DNA from: Blastocatellia bacterium
GTDB lineage: Bacteria > Acidobacteriota > Blastocatellia > HR10
Length of the DNA stretch: 64,000 bases
Assembly: GCA_025055075.1 (NCBI GenBank)
Contig: JANWYV010000004.1
Span: 62,001 to 126,000 of the forward strand
Direction of reading: 5' to 3'
The notes below the pieces were generated by a model. It searched no databases, was not told the origin of the DNA, and saw nothing but the letters and a program-made list of their open reading frames with translations. Shown here one piece after another: positions 17,247 to 26,872 of this stretch. Within the stretch, counting starts at the first letter, position 1. Each line of letters starts with the position of its first letter. Both the position numbers and the translations under genes were made by a program.

Positions 17247-17277
17247 TGTAGCGAAGCCTATCGAGAATGGCTACAAT
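17247..17277 (+). promoter_or_regulatory. Possible -10 box of a leaderless gene
   Basis: TACAAT lies at 17272-17277, eight bases before the ATG at 17286. A -35 match is poor (TGTAGC at 17247-17252, spacing 19). No ribosome binding site precedes the ATG. The rest of the 258-base gap between fumarase and this gene shows no further supportable feature. Confidence 0.35.
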
Positions 17278-17285
17278 CCCTCTCG

Positions 17286-17930
17286 ATGGAGGGAACAGAG
17301 TTGCGCGGGACGCTCAGCAAGCGCTGGCACGCGTGGTTGATGGCGCGCGCCAGCCGATATGCGGACGCGTATCTGCGGCCTTACAAGGAGCAACTTTTTG
17401 CTGGACTTCACGGACGTGTTTTGGAGATCGGGCCGGGGACAGGACCAAACCTTCGATATTACCCCTCGCAGATGCAATGGATCGGCGTCGAACCGAACCC
17501 CTTCATGCATCGGTATCTGAGGATCGAAGCGGAGCGATGGGGCGTGGACGCGAAGTTCATCAACGGGCGAGCCGAACGGCTCGACCTCGACGACGCCAGC
17601 GTGGACGCTGTCATCAGCACGCACGTGCTGTGCTCGGTGTCAGATCCCGAGCGCGCACTCCGCGAGATTCTCCGCGTGTTGGTCCCGGGCGGACGATTCC
17701 TCTTCATCGAGCACGTCGCGGCTCCAGCAGGCACGCGCCTTCGCTATTGGCAGGAACGCTTGCGACCTCTTTGGAGACGACTCGCCGACGGCTGCCATCC
17801 GGATCGCGAGACAGATCAGCTCATCCAAGCCGCGGGGTTCGAGCGCGTGTTCATGCACCGACTCTCATTCCCCTTTCCCGTTGTCGCTCCACACATCATC
17901 GGGACGGCGATCAAGAGCGCTGCATCTTGA
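17286..17930 (+). CDS. Class I SAM-dependent methyltransferase
   Basis: A 214-residue Rossmann-type methyltransferase. Motif I is VLEIGPGTGPNLRYY near residue 45; the acidic ribose-binding residue lies in WIGVEPNPFMHRY; DDASVDAVISTHVLCSV is motif II/post-II and LVPGGRFLFIEHVAAP follows. It resembles the UbiE/METTL7-like group that methylates small molecules or thiols, but the substrate cannot be predicted. The gene stands alone between convergent or divergent neighbours and ends at a stem-loop shared with purK. Confidence 0.85.
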   Translation: MEGTELRGTLSKRWHAWLMARASRYADAYLRPYKEQLFAGLHGRVLEIGPGTGPNLRYYPSQMQWIGVEPNPFMHRYLRIEAERWGVDAKFINGRAERLDLDDASVDAVISTHVLCSVSDPERALREILRVLVPGGRFLFIEHVAAPAGTRLRYWQERLRPLWRRLADGCHPDRETDQLIQAAGFERVFMHRLSFPFPVVAPHIIGTAIKSAAS

Positions 17931-17934
17931 ATTC

Positions 17935-17953
17935 CGCTCACATCATGTGAGCG
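17935..17953. terminator. Stem-loop between convergent genes
   Basis: CGCTCAC/GTGAGCG forms a seven-base-pair hairpin with loop ATCAT right after the methyltransferase stop and just before the purK stop. There is no T-run on either strand, so it is at best a weak or factor-assisted bidirectional terminator. Confidence 0.4.
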
Positions 17954-17962
17954 CGGATCCGC

Positions 17963-19123
17963 TCATCCCCATCGGAGCTGTTGGCGCACGCGATGAGCTA
18001 ACTCGAGCGCCTGGGTGACCTCTTCGGCGAGGACGGTCACATGTCCCATCTTTCGCTTGGGACGCGCCTCTTTCTTCCCATAGAGATGCAGGCGGACGCG
18101 CGGATCTTCCAAAATCCGTTCCACGCCGATCAACCGGTGACCACGCCCATCTCCGAGCAGATTGATCATCACCGCCGGCGAACGCAGAATGGGCGGAACG
18201 ATCGGCAATCCGCAGATCGCACGCGCATGGTTCTCAAACTGCGAGACCATGCACGCGTCGAGCGTATAATGCCCAGAATTATGAGGCCGTGGGGCGATCT
18301 CATTGACGAGGAGGCGATCGTCCTCAAGCAGGAACATCTCGACGCAATAGACGCCGATGATCTGAAGGTGCTCGCCGATCGCGCGAACGATCCGACGGGC
18401 TTCCTCTTCGACCGATGGAGCGACCCGAGCGGGGACGATCGAAGTGTCCAAGATATTGTCCACGTGCACGTTCTCGACCAAGGGGTACGTGAGGACCGTT
18501 CCCCGTTCATCTCGAACTCCGATCATGCTCACCTCTTTGGCAAAGGGCACCCATTGCTCCCAAAGCGCCTGCGGCTCGGCGCGCGATGTCTCGGGCACGC
18601 CCAAGCGGTGGAGCGCATCACGCGCCTCTTCCAGCGTTCGGACGAGGGCTTGTCCCTTCCCGTCATATCCTCCGGAGACCGTTTTGAGCACGGCCGGGAA
18701 TCCGATCTCGCGAGCCGCGCGTTCACCATCCTCGATCGAGGCGATGGCGCGAAAGGCTGGGACGCCGATGCCCAAGTCGGAGACGAACGTCTTCTCGCGC
18801 CACCGATTTTGCGTGATAGCGAGGACAGCGCTCGAAGGACGGACCCATCGGCCCTCCGCTTCGAGCCGTTGAACCGATGTCGCTGGCACGTTCTCGAACT
18901 CGTAGGTCACGACATCGCTGCGGTCACCGAGTCGCGCGACAGCCTCCAGATCGTCATAGGGAGCCACGATCTGTGCATCGGCGACCTGACCGCAAGGCGA
19001 GTCCGGTTCCGGATCCAATGTGATCACGCGATAGCCCATGCGCTTGGCCTCTAGGGCGAGCATGCGCCCCAATTGCCCACCACCGAGGACGCCAATAGTG
19101 CGCCCGGGTTCGATGATCGTCAT
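17963..19123 (-). CDS. purK: N5-carboxyaminoimidazole ribonucleotide synthase PurK
   Basis: A 386-residue ATP-grasp enzyme of purine synthesis that carboxylates AIR to N5-CAIR using ATP and bicarbonate. It begins [25 protein letters not shown] in the family's usual manner (split here at GGGQLGRM), has [14 protein letters not shown] in the ATP-grasp domain, and [14 protein letters not shown] near the active site. Its start overlaps the purE stop by four bases (ATGA), so the two consecutive enzymes are translationally coupled. Confidence 0.95.
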   Translation of the reverse strand: MTIIEPGRTIGVLGGGQLGRMLALEAKRMGYRVITLDPEPDSPCGQVADAQIVAPYDDLEAVARLGDRSDVVTYEFENVPATSVQRLEAEGRWVRPSSAVLAITQNRWREKTFVSDLGIGVPAFRAIASIEDGERAAREIGFPAVLKTVSGGYDGKGQALVRTLEEARDALHRLGVPETSRAEPQALWEQWVPFAKEVSMIGVRDERGTVLTYPLVENVHVDNILDTSIVPARVAPSVEEEARRIVRAIGEHLQIIGVYCVEMFLLEDDRLLVNEIAPRPHNSGHYTLDACMVSQFENHARAICGLPIVPPILRSPAVMINLLGDGRGHRLIGVERILEDPRVRLHLYGKKEARPKRKMGHVTVLAEEVTQALELAHRVRQQLRWG

Positions 19124-19629
19124 TCCGACTCCTCCTCGATCGTCATCTGCAAGACGTCGTTCTTCATCGCCTCCACGTAAGCGGCGAGCCGCTCGGCGAT
19201 CTCCGGATATTTAATGGCCAGGATGCGCGCCGCCATCAACCCCGCGTTCTTCGCGTTCCCAATGGCGACGGTCGCTACCGGCACGCCAGCCGGCATCTGG
19301 ACGATCGAGAGCAACGAATCGAGCCCATTGAGGGCCCGCGAGGGGACGGGCACCCCAATGACGGGCAAGATCGTCTTCGACGCCGTCATGCCTGGCAGAT
19401 GCGCCGCTCCTCCGGCCCCCGCGATGATGACCTCCAGCCCTCGCGCCCGCGCCGTCTCCGCATACTCGAACATCAAATCCGGCGTCCGATGCGCCGAGAC
19501 GATGCGCACTTCATGGGGAATATCCAACTGCCGCAAGATCTCCACCGCGCCGCGCATTGTCTCCCAATCCGACCGGCTTCCCATGATCACGCCCACAAGT
19601 GGACGGCTCTGCCGCTCATTTGCACTCAT
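19120..19629 (-). CDS. purE: N5-CAIR mutase PurE
   Basis: A 169-residue protein with the class I PurE signatures [14 protein letters not shown], the SAHRTPD loop, and [14 protein letters not shown]. It converts N5-CAIR to CAIR, acting directly after PurK. GGAGGT three to eight bases before the ATG fixes the start; the open frame extends upstream to 20085 but that extension is a shadow of the divergent regulator gene. Probable promoter elements (TTCCCG and TAAGAT, spacing 18) lie in the divergent gap at about 19700-19730. Confidence 0.95.
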   Translation of the reverse strand: MSANERQSRPLVGVIMGSRSDWETMRGAVEILRQLDIPHEVRIVSAHRTPDLMFEYAETARARGLEVIIAGAGGAAHLPGMTASKTILPVIGVPVPSRALNGLDSLLSIVQMPAGVPVATVAIGNAKNAGLMAARILAIKYPEIAERLAAYVEAMKNDVLQMTIEEESE

Positions 19630-19714
19630 ATGACCTCCGCCGATTCCCGCGGATCCGAGCAACCTCGTATCTCTTCGCGAAGCGCTTCGAAGCCGGATTA
19701 TCTTATCGCACCTC

Positions 19715-19743
19715 TTCCCTCTTCGGGAAGTCTCGCGTATGAT
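19715..19743 (+). promoter_or_regulatory. Promoter/operator region between purEK and Crp-like gene
   Basis: TATGAT at 19738-19743 sits nine bases before the ATG at 19753, implying a nearly leaderless mRNA; the -35 match (TTCCCT, 19715-19720) is weak. An inverted repeat CTTCCC/GGGAAG (about 19714-19730) overlaps the spacer, and a palindromic stretch of TTCGCGAA and TTCGAA units lies just upstream near 19672-19690. These could be operators for the adjacent regulator. Confidence 0.4.
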
Positions 19744-19752
19744 CTTCCTCTC

Positions 19753-20424
19753 ATGCTCACGCTCAATGCCGTATGGTTTGTGACTTCCAGCGCGTGGGGC
19801 GCCGATCTCTCGCGCGCGCTCTCGGCGCACGCGTGGCCCATAGATCTCATTCGACGCGGGCTGTATTTGTATCTTCCCGAGGAAGCGGGCGACTACGTTT
19901 ATTTGGTGAGCGCCGGACGGCTGCGGATCTTTCGCGTGAATCCGATGGGCGAGGAGAAGACGATCGCAACGCTCGGCCCGAACGACCTCTTCGGCGAACT
20001 CCGCGGAGGCCCCCGAGAATTCGTCCTCGAAGCTGTGGAGGATCTGGCGGTGAAGACGGTGGACCGTCGGGCGCTGGAGGAACATGCGATGCGCCCTGCG
20101 ACAATACGTCTCTCTGGCGAAGGCGGCGACCTGGATCTCTCCCTCCCGATCTCGCGATTGCTCGATACAGCTCCTCGATCGCGCCTGGCTCGCGTGCTGT
20201 CACGATTGGCTGAGGAATACGGTGTGCCCACGCTCGATAAACGCACCCTCGTCCCGGTAAAGTTGACGGCTCGCGCTTTGATGGAGATGACTGGACTCTC
20301 TGAGGAAGCGGTGCGAGAGGTCCTGGAAGAACTACTCGCCGAGCGCGTGATCGCTTTTGAGGGCGGGAATCTCCTCATCCGCTATCGAGCGGAGCTGGAA
20401 CGGATGACCGAAGACGCCGTATGA
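19753..20424 (+). CDS. Crp/Fnr-family transcriptional regulator
   Basis: A 223-residue protein. Residues about 25-115 form a degenerate cyclic-nucleotide-binding barrel ([35 protein letters not shown]), without the Arg-Ser/Thr phosphate loop expected for cAMP binding. The C-terminal 70 residues carry a winged helix ([31 protein letters not shown]). The ligand is therefore unknown. It overlaps a lipoprotein gene by four bases and is divergent from purEK, which may be a target together with its own gene. A longer in-frame start is possible but lacks a ribosome binding site. Confidence 0.8.
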   Translation: MLTLNAVWFVTSSAWGADLSRALSAHAWPIDLIRRGLYLYLPEEAGDYVYLVSAGRLRIFRVNPMGEEKTIATLGPNDLFGELRGGPREFVLEAVEDLAVKTVDRRALEEHAMRPATIRLSGEGGDLDLSLPISRLLDTAPRSRLARVLSRLAEEYGVPTLDKRTLVPVKLTARALMEMTGLSEEAVREVLEELLAERVIAFEGGNLLIRYRAELERMTEDAV

Positions 20425-21050
20425 GCAGCGACCGGAAACAGCGAGAGCATCTCGCGCCGAGATTCTTCGCCTTGTGGGCACTCGTAGGCCTATGTGGATT
20501 GCTCCCTGCTTGCGCTCCTCCATTTCGCGTCCCCACGCAGATTCGTCTTCCTGAGCAGAGCCCTCGTGGAGAGGCGGAGAGCGTGGATCTCGCGATTCGC
20601 GCGACCCTCCTTGTGGACGAAGAAGCACACTTGGACCTCTTTCGAGCGAATCTGCTATTGGCCGGGCTTTTGCCGATCTATCTGGAGATGAAGAACCGCG
20701 GCGATGCGGCGATCGAACTTCGCCGAGCGCGCGTGGACGCTTGGGATGAAACTGGAAATCGCCTCGCTGTGCGCGCGCCCAAGCAAGCGCTTCGCCAACT
20801 CTTCGACTACTACGAGGTCACGGCCTATCGGATCGCCTCGCGCGAAGAGCTAGAACGAGCGTTCTCGGAGATTGCTTTCGCATTCACGCCCGCGCTCGCT
20901 CCCGGAGAGATGCGACGCGGGATGCTCTTCCTCGCTCTTCCTCCCGGTCCCCGTCCTCTGCCGACCCGTCTCACGCTCACGCTCGCTGCGCTCCGCCGTG
21001 CGCGCTCGTCGGAACCGCTCTCGCTCACGCTTCAAATCAGCGCGCGATAA
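20421..21050 (+). CDS. Probable lipoprotein of unknown function
   Basis: A 209-residue protein. After a charged N-terminus, a hydrophobic segment (FALWALVGLCGLLPAC) ends in a lipobox-like LPAC, predicting lipid attachment at that cysteine (about residue 30) and an envelope location. The rest shows alternating beta-like segments with no recognised domain. The start overlaps the regulator's stop (ATGA), so regulator and lipoprotein are probably co-translated. I do not recognise a family. Confidence 0.65.
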   Translation: MSSDRKQREHLAPRFFALWALVGLCGLLPACAPPFRVPTQIRLPEQSPRGEAESVDLAIRATLLVDEEAHLDLFRANLLLAGLLPIYLEMKNRGDAAIELRRARVDAWDETGNRLAVRAPKQALRQLFDYYEVTAYRIASREELERAFSEIAFAFTPALAPGEMRRGMLFLALPPGPRPLPTRLTLTLAALRRARSSEPLSLTLQISAR

Positions 21051-21124
21051 TCGGCGAGACGACACACGCTCACTCTGGAGGAATAGGCCTTCGGGAAGAG
21101 ACGCTGCGCGCCCCTCGAATCGGC

Positions 21125-22255
21125 TCAGCGTTCGCGCCGGTGTTGCTCCATCATGCGGATGAATTCGTCGAAGAGATAGAGGGCATCGTGCGGACCGGGC
21201 GAAGCCTCCGGATGGTATTGGACGGAGAAGATGGGCAGTTCCCGATGACGCATGCCTTCGAGCGTCCCGTCGTTCAGATTGAAGTGCGTCGGCTCGATCT
21301 CCGGCGGAAGCGTCTCCGCCGCCACAGCGAATCCGTGATTGTGCGCCGTGATCTCCACGCGTCCAGTTCGAAGATTCTTCACCGGCTGATTCCCCCCTCG
21401 ATGGCCAAACTTCAACTTATACGTGCGTCCGCCGAAGGCGAGCCCGAGCAGTTGATGCCCCAAGCAGATGCCGAAGATAGGGAGTCGCCCGATCAGGCGT
21501 CGGATGTTCGCCACGACGCCAGTGAGGGGTTCTGGATCACCCGGTCCATTGGAGAGGAAGACTCCATCGGGCTTCAAGGCCAGCACATCTTCGGCCGAGG
21601 TGTGCGCCGGCACGACTGTTATCCAACAGCCGCGCGCAGCCAGTTGCCGCAGGATGTTGAACTTAATGCCAAAATCATACGCTACGACGTGGAAGCGCGC
21701 CGTAGCCGCTGACGATGAGTCGTTCGCCGGATCCACTTGAGCCGCCCATTCGTTCCACACATACGGATGCTCGCACGTCACCCGACTCGCCAAATCGAGG
21801 CCGAGCATCGAAGGAGCCTCGCGAGCCCGCCGCACTGCGTCCTCAGCATCGAGCGTCTTCGTCGAGAGACAGGCGCGCATCGCTCCTCGCTCGCGAATGT
21901 GCCGCACCAAGGCTCGCGTATCAATTTCCGCGATGCCCACGATGCCGTAATGCTTCAGATAATCCTCCAAGCTCGCCTCAGCGCGCCAATTGCTGAAGGT
22001 CCGAGAATATTCCCGCACGACGAAGCCTTCGACGAACGGACGCCGCGACTCAATATCCGCCGAATTCACCCCATAATTGCCGATGTGCGGATACGTCATG
22101 ACGACAATCTGTCCGGCGTAGGAAGGATCGGTCAAAATCTCCTGATACCCTGTCATCGAGGTGTTGAAGACGATCTCCCCTGTACGCTCGCCTTCTGCGC
22201 CGAAGGCCTCCCCACGATAGACCGTGCCATCTTCCAGCGCGAGAATCGCCTCCAT
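21125..22255 (-). CDS. carA: Carbamoyl-phosphate synthase small subunit
   Basis: A 376-residue glutaminase subunit. The N-terminal CPSase domain opens [16 protein letters not shown] and contains [20 protein letters not shown]; the C-terminal class I amidotransferase has the nucleophile in [13 protein letters not shown], and the catalytic His/Glu in [13 protein letters not shown]. It releases ammonia from glutamine for carbamoyl phosphate synthesis (arginine, pyrimidines). No carB is in the window. The ATG at 22255 is chosen; an in-frame upstream extension to 22309 lacks family similarity. It follows a membrane-protein gene by 23 bases. Confidence 0.95.
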   Translation of the reverse strand: MEAILALEDGTVYRGEAFGAEGERTGEIVFNTSMTGYQEILTDPSYAGQIVVMTYPHIGNYGVNSADIESRRPFVEGFVVREYSRTFSNWRAEASLEDYLKHYGIVGIAEIDTRALVRHIRERGAMRACLSTKTLDAEDAVRRAREAPSMLGLDLASRVTCEHPYVWNEWAAQVDPANDSSSAATARFHVVAYDFGIKFNILRQLAARGCWITVVPAHTSAEDVLALKPDGVFLSNGPGDPEPLTGVVANIRRLIGRLPIFGICLGHQLLGLAFGGRTYKLKFGHRGGNQPVKNLRTGRVEITAHNHGFAVAAETLPPEIEPTHFNLNDGTLEGMRHRELPIFSVQYHPEASPGPHDALYLFDEFIRMMEQHRRER

Positions 22256-22278
22256 AGTCACTCTCTCCGATCGAAACC

Positions 22279-23109
22279 TTACACTGCCGAGGATCGACCC
22301 TCGGCGCACGACGCCTCGGTCGGTTCGGCCTCTCCTTCCGCGCGAGGCGGATTAGCTCCTACAACAGCCTCAGCATCGTGGGGTCTCGTTCGGGATCCCC
22401 CTTCTTTGGAAGACCGCGCTCCTGCAAAGACATGATGGAAATAAGGCGTCAAAAGCTGATGTCCGATGAGCACCAGCACCGGCGACGCCACAAGGAGGAC
22501 GAACGCCTTACCCACCACGGGCACCGCCGCCAGCGAGACGATGGCCGGAAGAAGAACCGCCAATGTCCGAACGAGCGATATCGAGAGGGCCTGCCGCAAC
22601 GCGATCCCCACGAGGAAGGCGAAGGGCGGAAGCGCCGCGATCCCCAGAGCCATTTCGTATCGCGGCGCCCACTCCGGCAACACGAGGAAAACCGGCAGGA
22701 TCATCACGCCGTGAGCCACCGTCCACCCATAGAGCGCCGCCCCCAACATCTGCCGGTAGTGTTCGCGCCAGAGGACAAGCAGTGGCTTCCGCACGGAGAA
22801 CGCATTTGCGAAAAGAAGGAGGAGGGGGACAAAGACCATCACCAGCACGACAAGCCATCCGAATCCTTCTCGCACAGCCTCGCGCAAGGCACTCAAAAGG
22901 TAGCGCACAGAGACGGCGTCCCAGTGTCCGCGCGCGCTCAGCAGGTAGCGCACTTGCTCGAACACCCCCGTGAGCTTGCTCTCGTAGAGCATCGTGATGC
23001 CGAGAGCCCATAGAGCCACTCCTCCGATCTCCGACCAGCGGATGATCCGCGCGAACGCCCGCGATGGGGCATACAGAAGCTCACCTACGGTTCGAATCAC
23101 GCGGGACAT
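22279..23109 (-). CDS. Integral membrane protein (Yip1-like, tentative)
   Basis: A 276-residue protein with about five hydrophobic segments between residues 25 and 230, and a charged, low-complexity tail of about 40 residues rich in Glu, Ala and Arg. The short N-terminus with [13 protein letters not shown] resembles Yip1-domain membrane proteins, in which a Pro/Phe-rich N-terminal motif precedes the membrane domain, but this is a weak match. It sits six bases after lepB and 23 before carA, so the three appear to share a transcript. Function unknown. Confidence 0.7.
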   Translation of the reverse strand: MSRVIRTVGELLYAPSRAFARIIRWSEIGGVALWALGITMLYESKLTGVFEQVRYLLSARGHWDAVSVRYLLSALREAVREGFGWLVVLVMVFVPLLLLFANAFSVRKPLLVLWREHYRQMLGAALYGWTVAHGVMILPVFLVLPEWAPRYEMALGIAALPPFAFLVGIALRQALSISLVRTLAVLLPAIVSLAAVPVVGKAFVLLVASPVLVLIGHQLLTPYFHHVFAGARSSKEGGSRTRPHDAEAVVGANPPRAEGEAEPTEASCAEGRSSAV

Positions 23110-23115
23110 GCCGAG

Positions 23116-23862
23116 TTATCGCAGTCGCCCCATGTTGCTGAGCGGCCAATAGCGGAAGACGGCCTTCCCGTAAATGTACTTCTCCGGCACGAGCCCCCAC
23201 TGCCGGCTGTCGTTGCTCGAGTCGCGGTTATCTCCCATGACGAAATAGTAATGCTCGCGCACGTACACAGGCGGCATATTCTCCTCGCGCGTATGAAGAC
23301 GCGAATCCAAATACGGCTCCGGCAAGGGTTCCCCATTGATGTAGACGACGCCGCGACGAATGGCGATCGTCTCGCCAGGCAGCCCGATCACCCGTTTGAT
23401 GAATGACTTGGATGGATCGTTCGGATACCAGAAGACGACGATGTCGCCGCGTCGAATCGGCTCGAACTTGTAGATGAACTTGTTCACGAAGATGCGCTCG
23501 CCATCGTGCAAGCGCGGCAACATACTCGTTCCTTCGACGCGCACCGGTTGAATCACGAACGTGACGATCACGATCGCGATGAGCACCGTGAGCGCCAGGT
23601 CCCGCAGGAAAGCGCGAATCTCCCGTCCGAGCGCGATCACATCCCTCGGGGGTCGCGTCTCCGATGTTGTCTTCATCTGAGAACCATCTTCCGGGACGCC
23701 CCTTCCCCACGCGCCCGACTCCGGCCAACGGTGCGCCTCACTTTCGACGGATGCGACGAAGAGCTCCGCCTCATCTCCCACGCGCGCGCAGGGATCCTCG
23801 ATTCGCGGAGGATCGATCGAGGTCTTCGATGGCTCACCGATCCGATAGTGTTCCTCACCCAT
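23116..23862 (-). CDS. lepB: Signal peptidase I
   Basis: A 248-residue type I signal peptidase. The catalytic Ser lies in [10 protein letters not shown], the general-base Lys in [11 protein letters not shown], and box E is [18 protein letters not shown]. One transmembrane anchor ([19 protein letters not shown]) precedes the Ser box. The enzyme cleaves Sec and Tat signal peptides, so it would serve the many exported proteins here. The chosen ATG has GGAG eight bases upstream and lies 27 bases from the predicted transcription start; this leaves an unusual 60-residue polar extension before the anchor. An internal ATG at 23676 would remove it. Confidence 0.93.
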   Translation of the reverse strand: MGEEHYRIGEPSKTSIDPPRIEDPCARVGDEAELFVASVESEAHRWPESGAWGRGVPEDGSQMKTTSETRPPRDVIALGREIRAFLRDLALTVLIAIVIVTFVIQPVRVEGTSMLPRLHDGERIFVNKFIYKFEPIRRGDIVVFWYPNDPSKSFIKRVIGLPGETIAIRRGVVYINGEPLPEPYLDSRLHTREENMPPVYVREHYYFVMGDNRDSSNDSRQWGLVPEKYIYGKAVFRYWPLSNMGRLR

Positions 23863-23895
23863 CGCGGTCGCTCCACCTTCCGCTCGTGAGCAATA

Positions 23896-23924
23896 AGGGT
23901 ATGGGCTCTCCGCCCATTTGTCAA
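23896..23924 (-). promoter_or_regulatory. Sigma-70 promoter of lepB operon
   Basis: Reading the minus strand, TTGACA (23919-23924) is followed after 17 bases by TACCCT (23896-23901). The -35 is perfect and the spacing ideal; the -10 is weak. It supports lepB translation from 23862. Confidence 0.55.
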
Positions 23925-24055
23925 TTCGCGACTGCGGCGGCATTTGAAACTGCTGGGCACGCCATTGACTTCCCGAACTTCTTCTGGCAATCTTTTCGCC
24001 TTTTGTGACGATCGAACGTCGTCACGGAATCCAGTCGCACAAGGAGGGAGTCGTC

Positions 24056-24268
24056 ATGGCACGCACAGCGGCCAAGCCGATTCGGCTCATCTGTCCTAAG
24101 TGTTTCGCAGCGTTCACCGTCGTCGCCTACATCTCGAAGGGGGTGGATAGGGAAGCGTACTATCGGCAACGCGCTGCCGAACACGACTGCTCGGCCAACG
24201 GCAAAAAGCAAGAGAGCGGATTCAAGGATCCGCTGAAGGCCTCCAAGGAGAGAGCGCGCAGTCGCTAA
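24056..24268 (+). CDS. Small conserved-looking protein with CxxC motif
   Basis: A 70-residue protein, positively charged at both ends. LICPKCFAAFTVVAYISKG contains one CxxC pair and a later HDCS supplies a His and Cys, so a small zinc-binding knob is possible. A strong AAGGAGGG site seven bases before the ATG supports expression. It is monocistronic between lepB (divergent) and phoD (convergent). I do not recognise the family; a DNA, RNA or protein-binding role would be a guess. Confidence 0.6.
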   Translation: MARTAAKPIRLICPKCFAAFTVVAYISKGVDREAYYRQRAAEHDCSANGKKQESGFKDPLKASKERARSR

Positions 24269-24370
24269 TTCTCCCCAGGTGAACTGACGATCGGCCAACC
24301 TCGCGTGACGGAGTCGTGCAAAGCCCGACTCCGAAGGAGCTGTAGTATTCCTTGGCGCGTCCCGATCCAC

Positions 24371-25681
24371 TTACGGCACGCGCATCGTGTGCAACCGTTT
24401 CCCCGCGGCATTGAAGATCGAGATCTCCGCGCGCGGCTCGCCTCGATCGGGGAATACGCGCACAAGAGCATAGGTGTACATGTTCGTCGCCGTGAACTCG
24501 ACCTCGGGCCGACGCCCGACGAACGCAATTGGCGAAGGGAACTGCGCAATCGGCCCAGCGATAACCTCAAGAACGCCCTCAGCATGACGTAATACAGCCG
24601 CGTAATGAACGTCGGCGGCCAAAAAGATCACGTTTTCGATGCGATGGGCGCGGATGAAGTTTAAAATCTCCTGCCGCTCGATCCGATAGCCCTCCCAGGA
24701 ATCGCGAGCATGATACTTCAAGGGCACAGTCGTGGCGATGAATTTGAACGTTGCCGGAGAGGCGAGCAGCGCCGCCTTCAACCATGCCTTTTGCTCAGCC
24801 CCGAGCATGGTCTTCGAGGGGCCATCTCGCTCCGATTGCGGACTGCGATATTGGCGACAATCGAGCAAGAAGATCTCAGCCGCACGTCCCCAACGGAACG
24901 AGCGGTAGAGCCGCGTCTCATCGGTCCCCTCCCGGCGAATCGGCCAATATTCGAGGAATGCCTGGCGCGCTATCGGAAGACGCGGATGCGTGCGATCGGC
25001 ATTGTTGGCGATCTCATGATCATCCCACATGACGTAGAACGACGTTTCGCGCGCTAGACGTTGGAAGGCTGCGTCCTTTCGATTTCCCAGATACTTCAGG
25101 CGATACTCCGCGAGCGTCTTCGCCGCCGGGCCTGGACCTTGATCGGCATAGATCGTATCGCCGAGGAAGAGGAAGAAATCGGGACGCTGCGCGCGGACGG
25201 CGTCGAAGAGTCGGAACGGTTGATAGGCTTCACCCGCATCCCCACTGTAAGCGAATGCGAGCGGCGCCCACTCGTCCTCCTCAGGCGCCGTCAGGAATTG
25301 TCCGATCGAGCTGACGAACGCGCGCGAAGGAGCTGTCGGGTCTTGTACGTGAAGGCGGTAGAAATATCGCGTGTGCGGCAGAAGTTCACTGAGGGGAATC
25401 TCGGCTGTGAAATCTCGATCTGAGGAGAGCCGAATGGGTTCTGTGAATTGAGAAGTCGCCAAATCAGCCTCGGTTCCATACTCGACCTGCAGGATTGCCT
25501 CTCGATTCGCCCGAGCCCAGAGGAGCGCGCTGTCCTCAGTCACCTCACCCACGATCGGTCCGCTCACTTCCAATCCGTGAGCGATGCGCGCCGCCTCCGG
25601 AGAGGCGGAAGCGAACGTTCGGACCACGGCCTCTAACGCGAGAAACATGAGGATGGGAAGGAATCGCGACCGGTTTCGCAT
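24371..25681 (-). CDS. phoD: PhoD-like alkaline phosphatase/phosphodiesterase
   Basis: A 436-residue exported metallophosphoesterase. After an N-terminal signal (RFLPILMFLALEAVVRTFASA) comes the PhoD N-terminal Ig-like domain (VTEDSALLWARANRE). The catalytic domain contains FFLFLGDTIYADQG, VMWDDHEIANNAD and FLAADVHYAAV, which carry Asp, Asn and His ligands of the Fe/Ca centre. It should hydrolyse phosphate mono- or diesters outside the cytoplasm. GAGGTCCT precedes the ATG. It starts six bases after the VWA gene stop, so the two form an operon. Confidence 0.9.
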   Translation of the reverse strand: MRNRSRFLPILMFLALEAVVRTFASASPEAARIAHGLEVSGPIVGEVTEDSALLWARANREAILQVEYGTEADLATSQFTEPIRLSSDRDFTAEIPLSELLPHTRYFYRLHVQDPTAPSRAFVSSIGQFLTAPEEDEWAPLAFAYSGDAGEAYQPFRLFDAVRAQRPDFFLFLGDTIYADQGPGPAAKTLAEYRLKYLGNRKDAAFQRLARETSFYVMWDDHEIANNADRTHPRLPIARQAFLEYWPIRREGTDETRLYRSFRWGRAAEIFLLDCRQYRSPQSERDGPSKTMLGAEQKAWLKAALLASPATFKFIATTVPLKYHARDSWEGYRIERQEILNFIRAHRIENVIFLAADVHYAAVLRHAEGVLEVIAGPIAQFPSPIAFVGRRPEVEFTATNMYTYALVRVFPDRGEPRAEISIFNAAGKRLHTMRVP

Positions 25682-25687
25682 AGGACC

Positions 25688-26803
25688 TCATTTCGAAGGT
25701 GCCCAATATCCGGATCGGGCATGAACGCGAGCGCCGGGAACGGTGACCTCCACGCGCAATGAGCGCCAGCGGCCGTCTCGCTCCTGACGGCTCGGATAGT
25801 AGCCGATGCTGTAGAGCGTTCCGAGCTCGGCTTGGATCTTCGCGTACACTTCGTCCAATTGCGAGAGCCGCGACAACGGATAGACGCGTCCGCCAGTGCG
25901 TTCGGCCAACTCCCGCAACTCCCGTCGCGCCAGACGATATAATCCGCGCGTGATCTCCATCAGCTCCTCTTCGGTGAAGAAAAACGGATTCCGATACCGA
26001 AGGGGGAGATCCCGTGGACGATACGTTCTCCGATAGCGCTCCAACTGCGCGGGCGAGAGCGTGAGTTCTCCTCGCCGGATGCCTTCGAGCACAAACGCTT
26101 CGGTATCCAGCTCGATGACGTACACGGCGACAGCCGCTTGCTCCAACCGTTTCGCCGCCTCGGAGAAATCGTAGAAGCTCGCCGAATCCACGCCGTCGGT
26201 GAGGGCGACGATCACCTTCCGCCCAGACGCTGAGCGCAGCAGCTCATCGGCGACGACAGCGAGGGCATCGTAAAAAGCGGTCGCCGAGCCCGCCTTCAAA
26301 TTCCGCAAAGCGCCGATCGCTTGCTTTCGCTCCTGTGTGAAATCCTGATGGAGGACCGCTTCGCGATTGAACTCGACGATGGCCACCCGATCCTGCGGAC
26401 GCATCCGCTCGATGAACCGCATCGCCGCGCGCTGAACCGTCTTCAGCTCACCGCGCATACTGCCACTTGTGTCCAAAAGCAGGACGATGTCCACCGGTGC
26501 CTCCACCGTGGCGAAGTGAGAGATCTGCTGCTGCTCTCCGTCCTCGTACACGCGGAAGTCCTCGCGCGTGAGATGGGGCACGCTCTCCCCCTTTGGACCG
26601 ATGACCGAAACGGTGAAGGAAACGAGATCCGAGCGCAACTCGACGATTGGTTCTTCGCCAGATTTCGGTCTCTGTGCGAAGGCTCCGGAAAAGCTGATCC
26701 CCAAGCCAATGAGGATTCCGAAGATCAGCGATCGTCGCGGCCAATCCCCCGCACGATGCGGCACCCGATCGTTCGAGCAAGTTGTTGACATGCCTCGTCG
26801 CAT
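25688..26803 (-). CDS. VWFA-related acidobacterial-type exported protein
   Basis: A 371-residue protein. A signal segment (SLIFGILIGLGISFSGAFAQ) precedes a beta domain LRSDLVSFTVSVIGPKG...LTREDFRVYEDGEQQ and a von Willebrand type A domain with an intact MIDAS DTSGSM (VDIVLLLDTSGSMRGE) plus VIVALTDGVDS. This arrangement is the VWFA-related domain architecture characteristic of Acidobacteria. It likely binds a protein or surface partner in a metal-dependent way. The open frame continues upstream, but that part is the shadow of the divergent Lys/Ala-rich gene. ATG at 26791 is an alternative start; no good ribosome site precedes either. Confidence 0.85.
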   Translation of the reverse strand: MRRGMSTTCSNDRVPHRAGDWPRRSLIFGILIGLGISFSGAFAQRPKSGEEPIVELRSDLVSFTVSVIGPKGESVPHLTREDFRVYEDGEQQQISHFATVEAPVDIVLLLDTSGSMRGELKTVQRAAMRFIERMRPQDRVAIVEFNREAVLHQDFTQERKQAIGALRNLKAGSATAFYDALAVVADELLRSASGRKVIVALTDGVDSASFYDFSEAAKRLEQAAVAVYVIELDTEAFVLEGIRRGELTLSPAQLERYRRTYRPRDLPLRYRNPFFFTEEELMEITRGLYRLARRELRELAERTGGRVYPLSRLSQLDEVYAKIQAELGTLYSIGYYPSRQERDGRWRSLRVEVTVPGARVHARSGYWAPSK

Positions 26804-26872
26804 CCGATATATTGTTCGCCGAACAGCGCTTGGAGATTCCAATTCTGCCACATGAAGCGAAGGAGGTAAACG

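Noticed and set aside
23950-23970. GGGCACGCCATTGACT as a third sigma-54 promoter
   Set aside because: The -12 GC is missing and the spacing is one base short, so it does not meet the GG-N10-GC rule.
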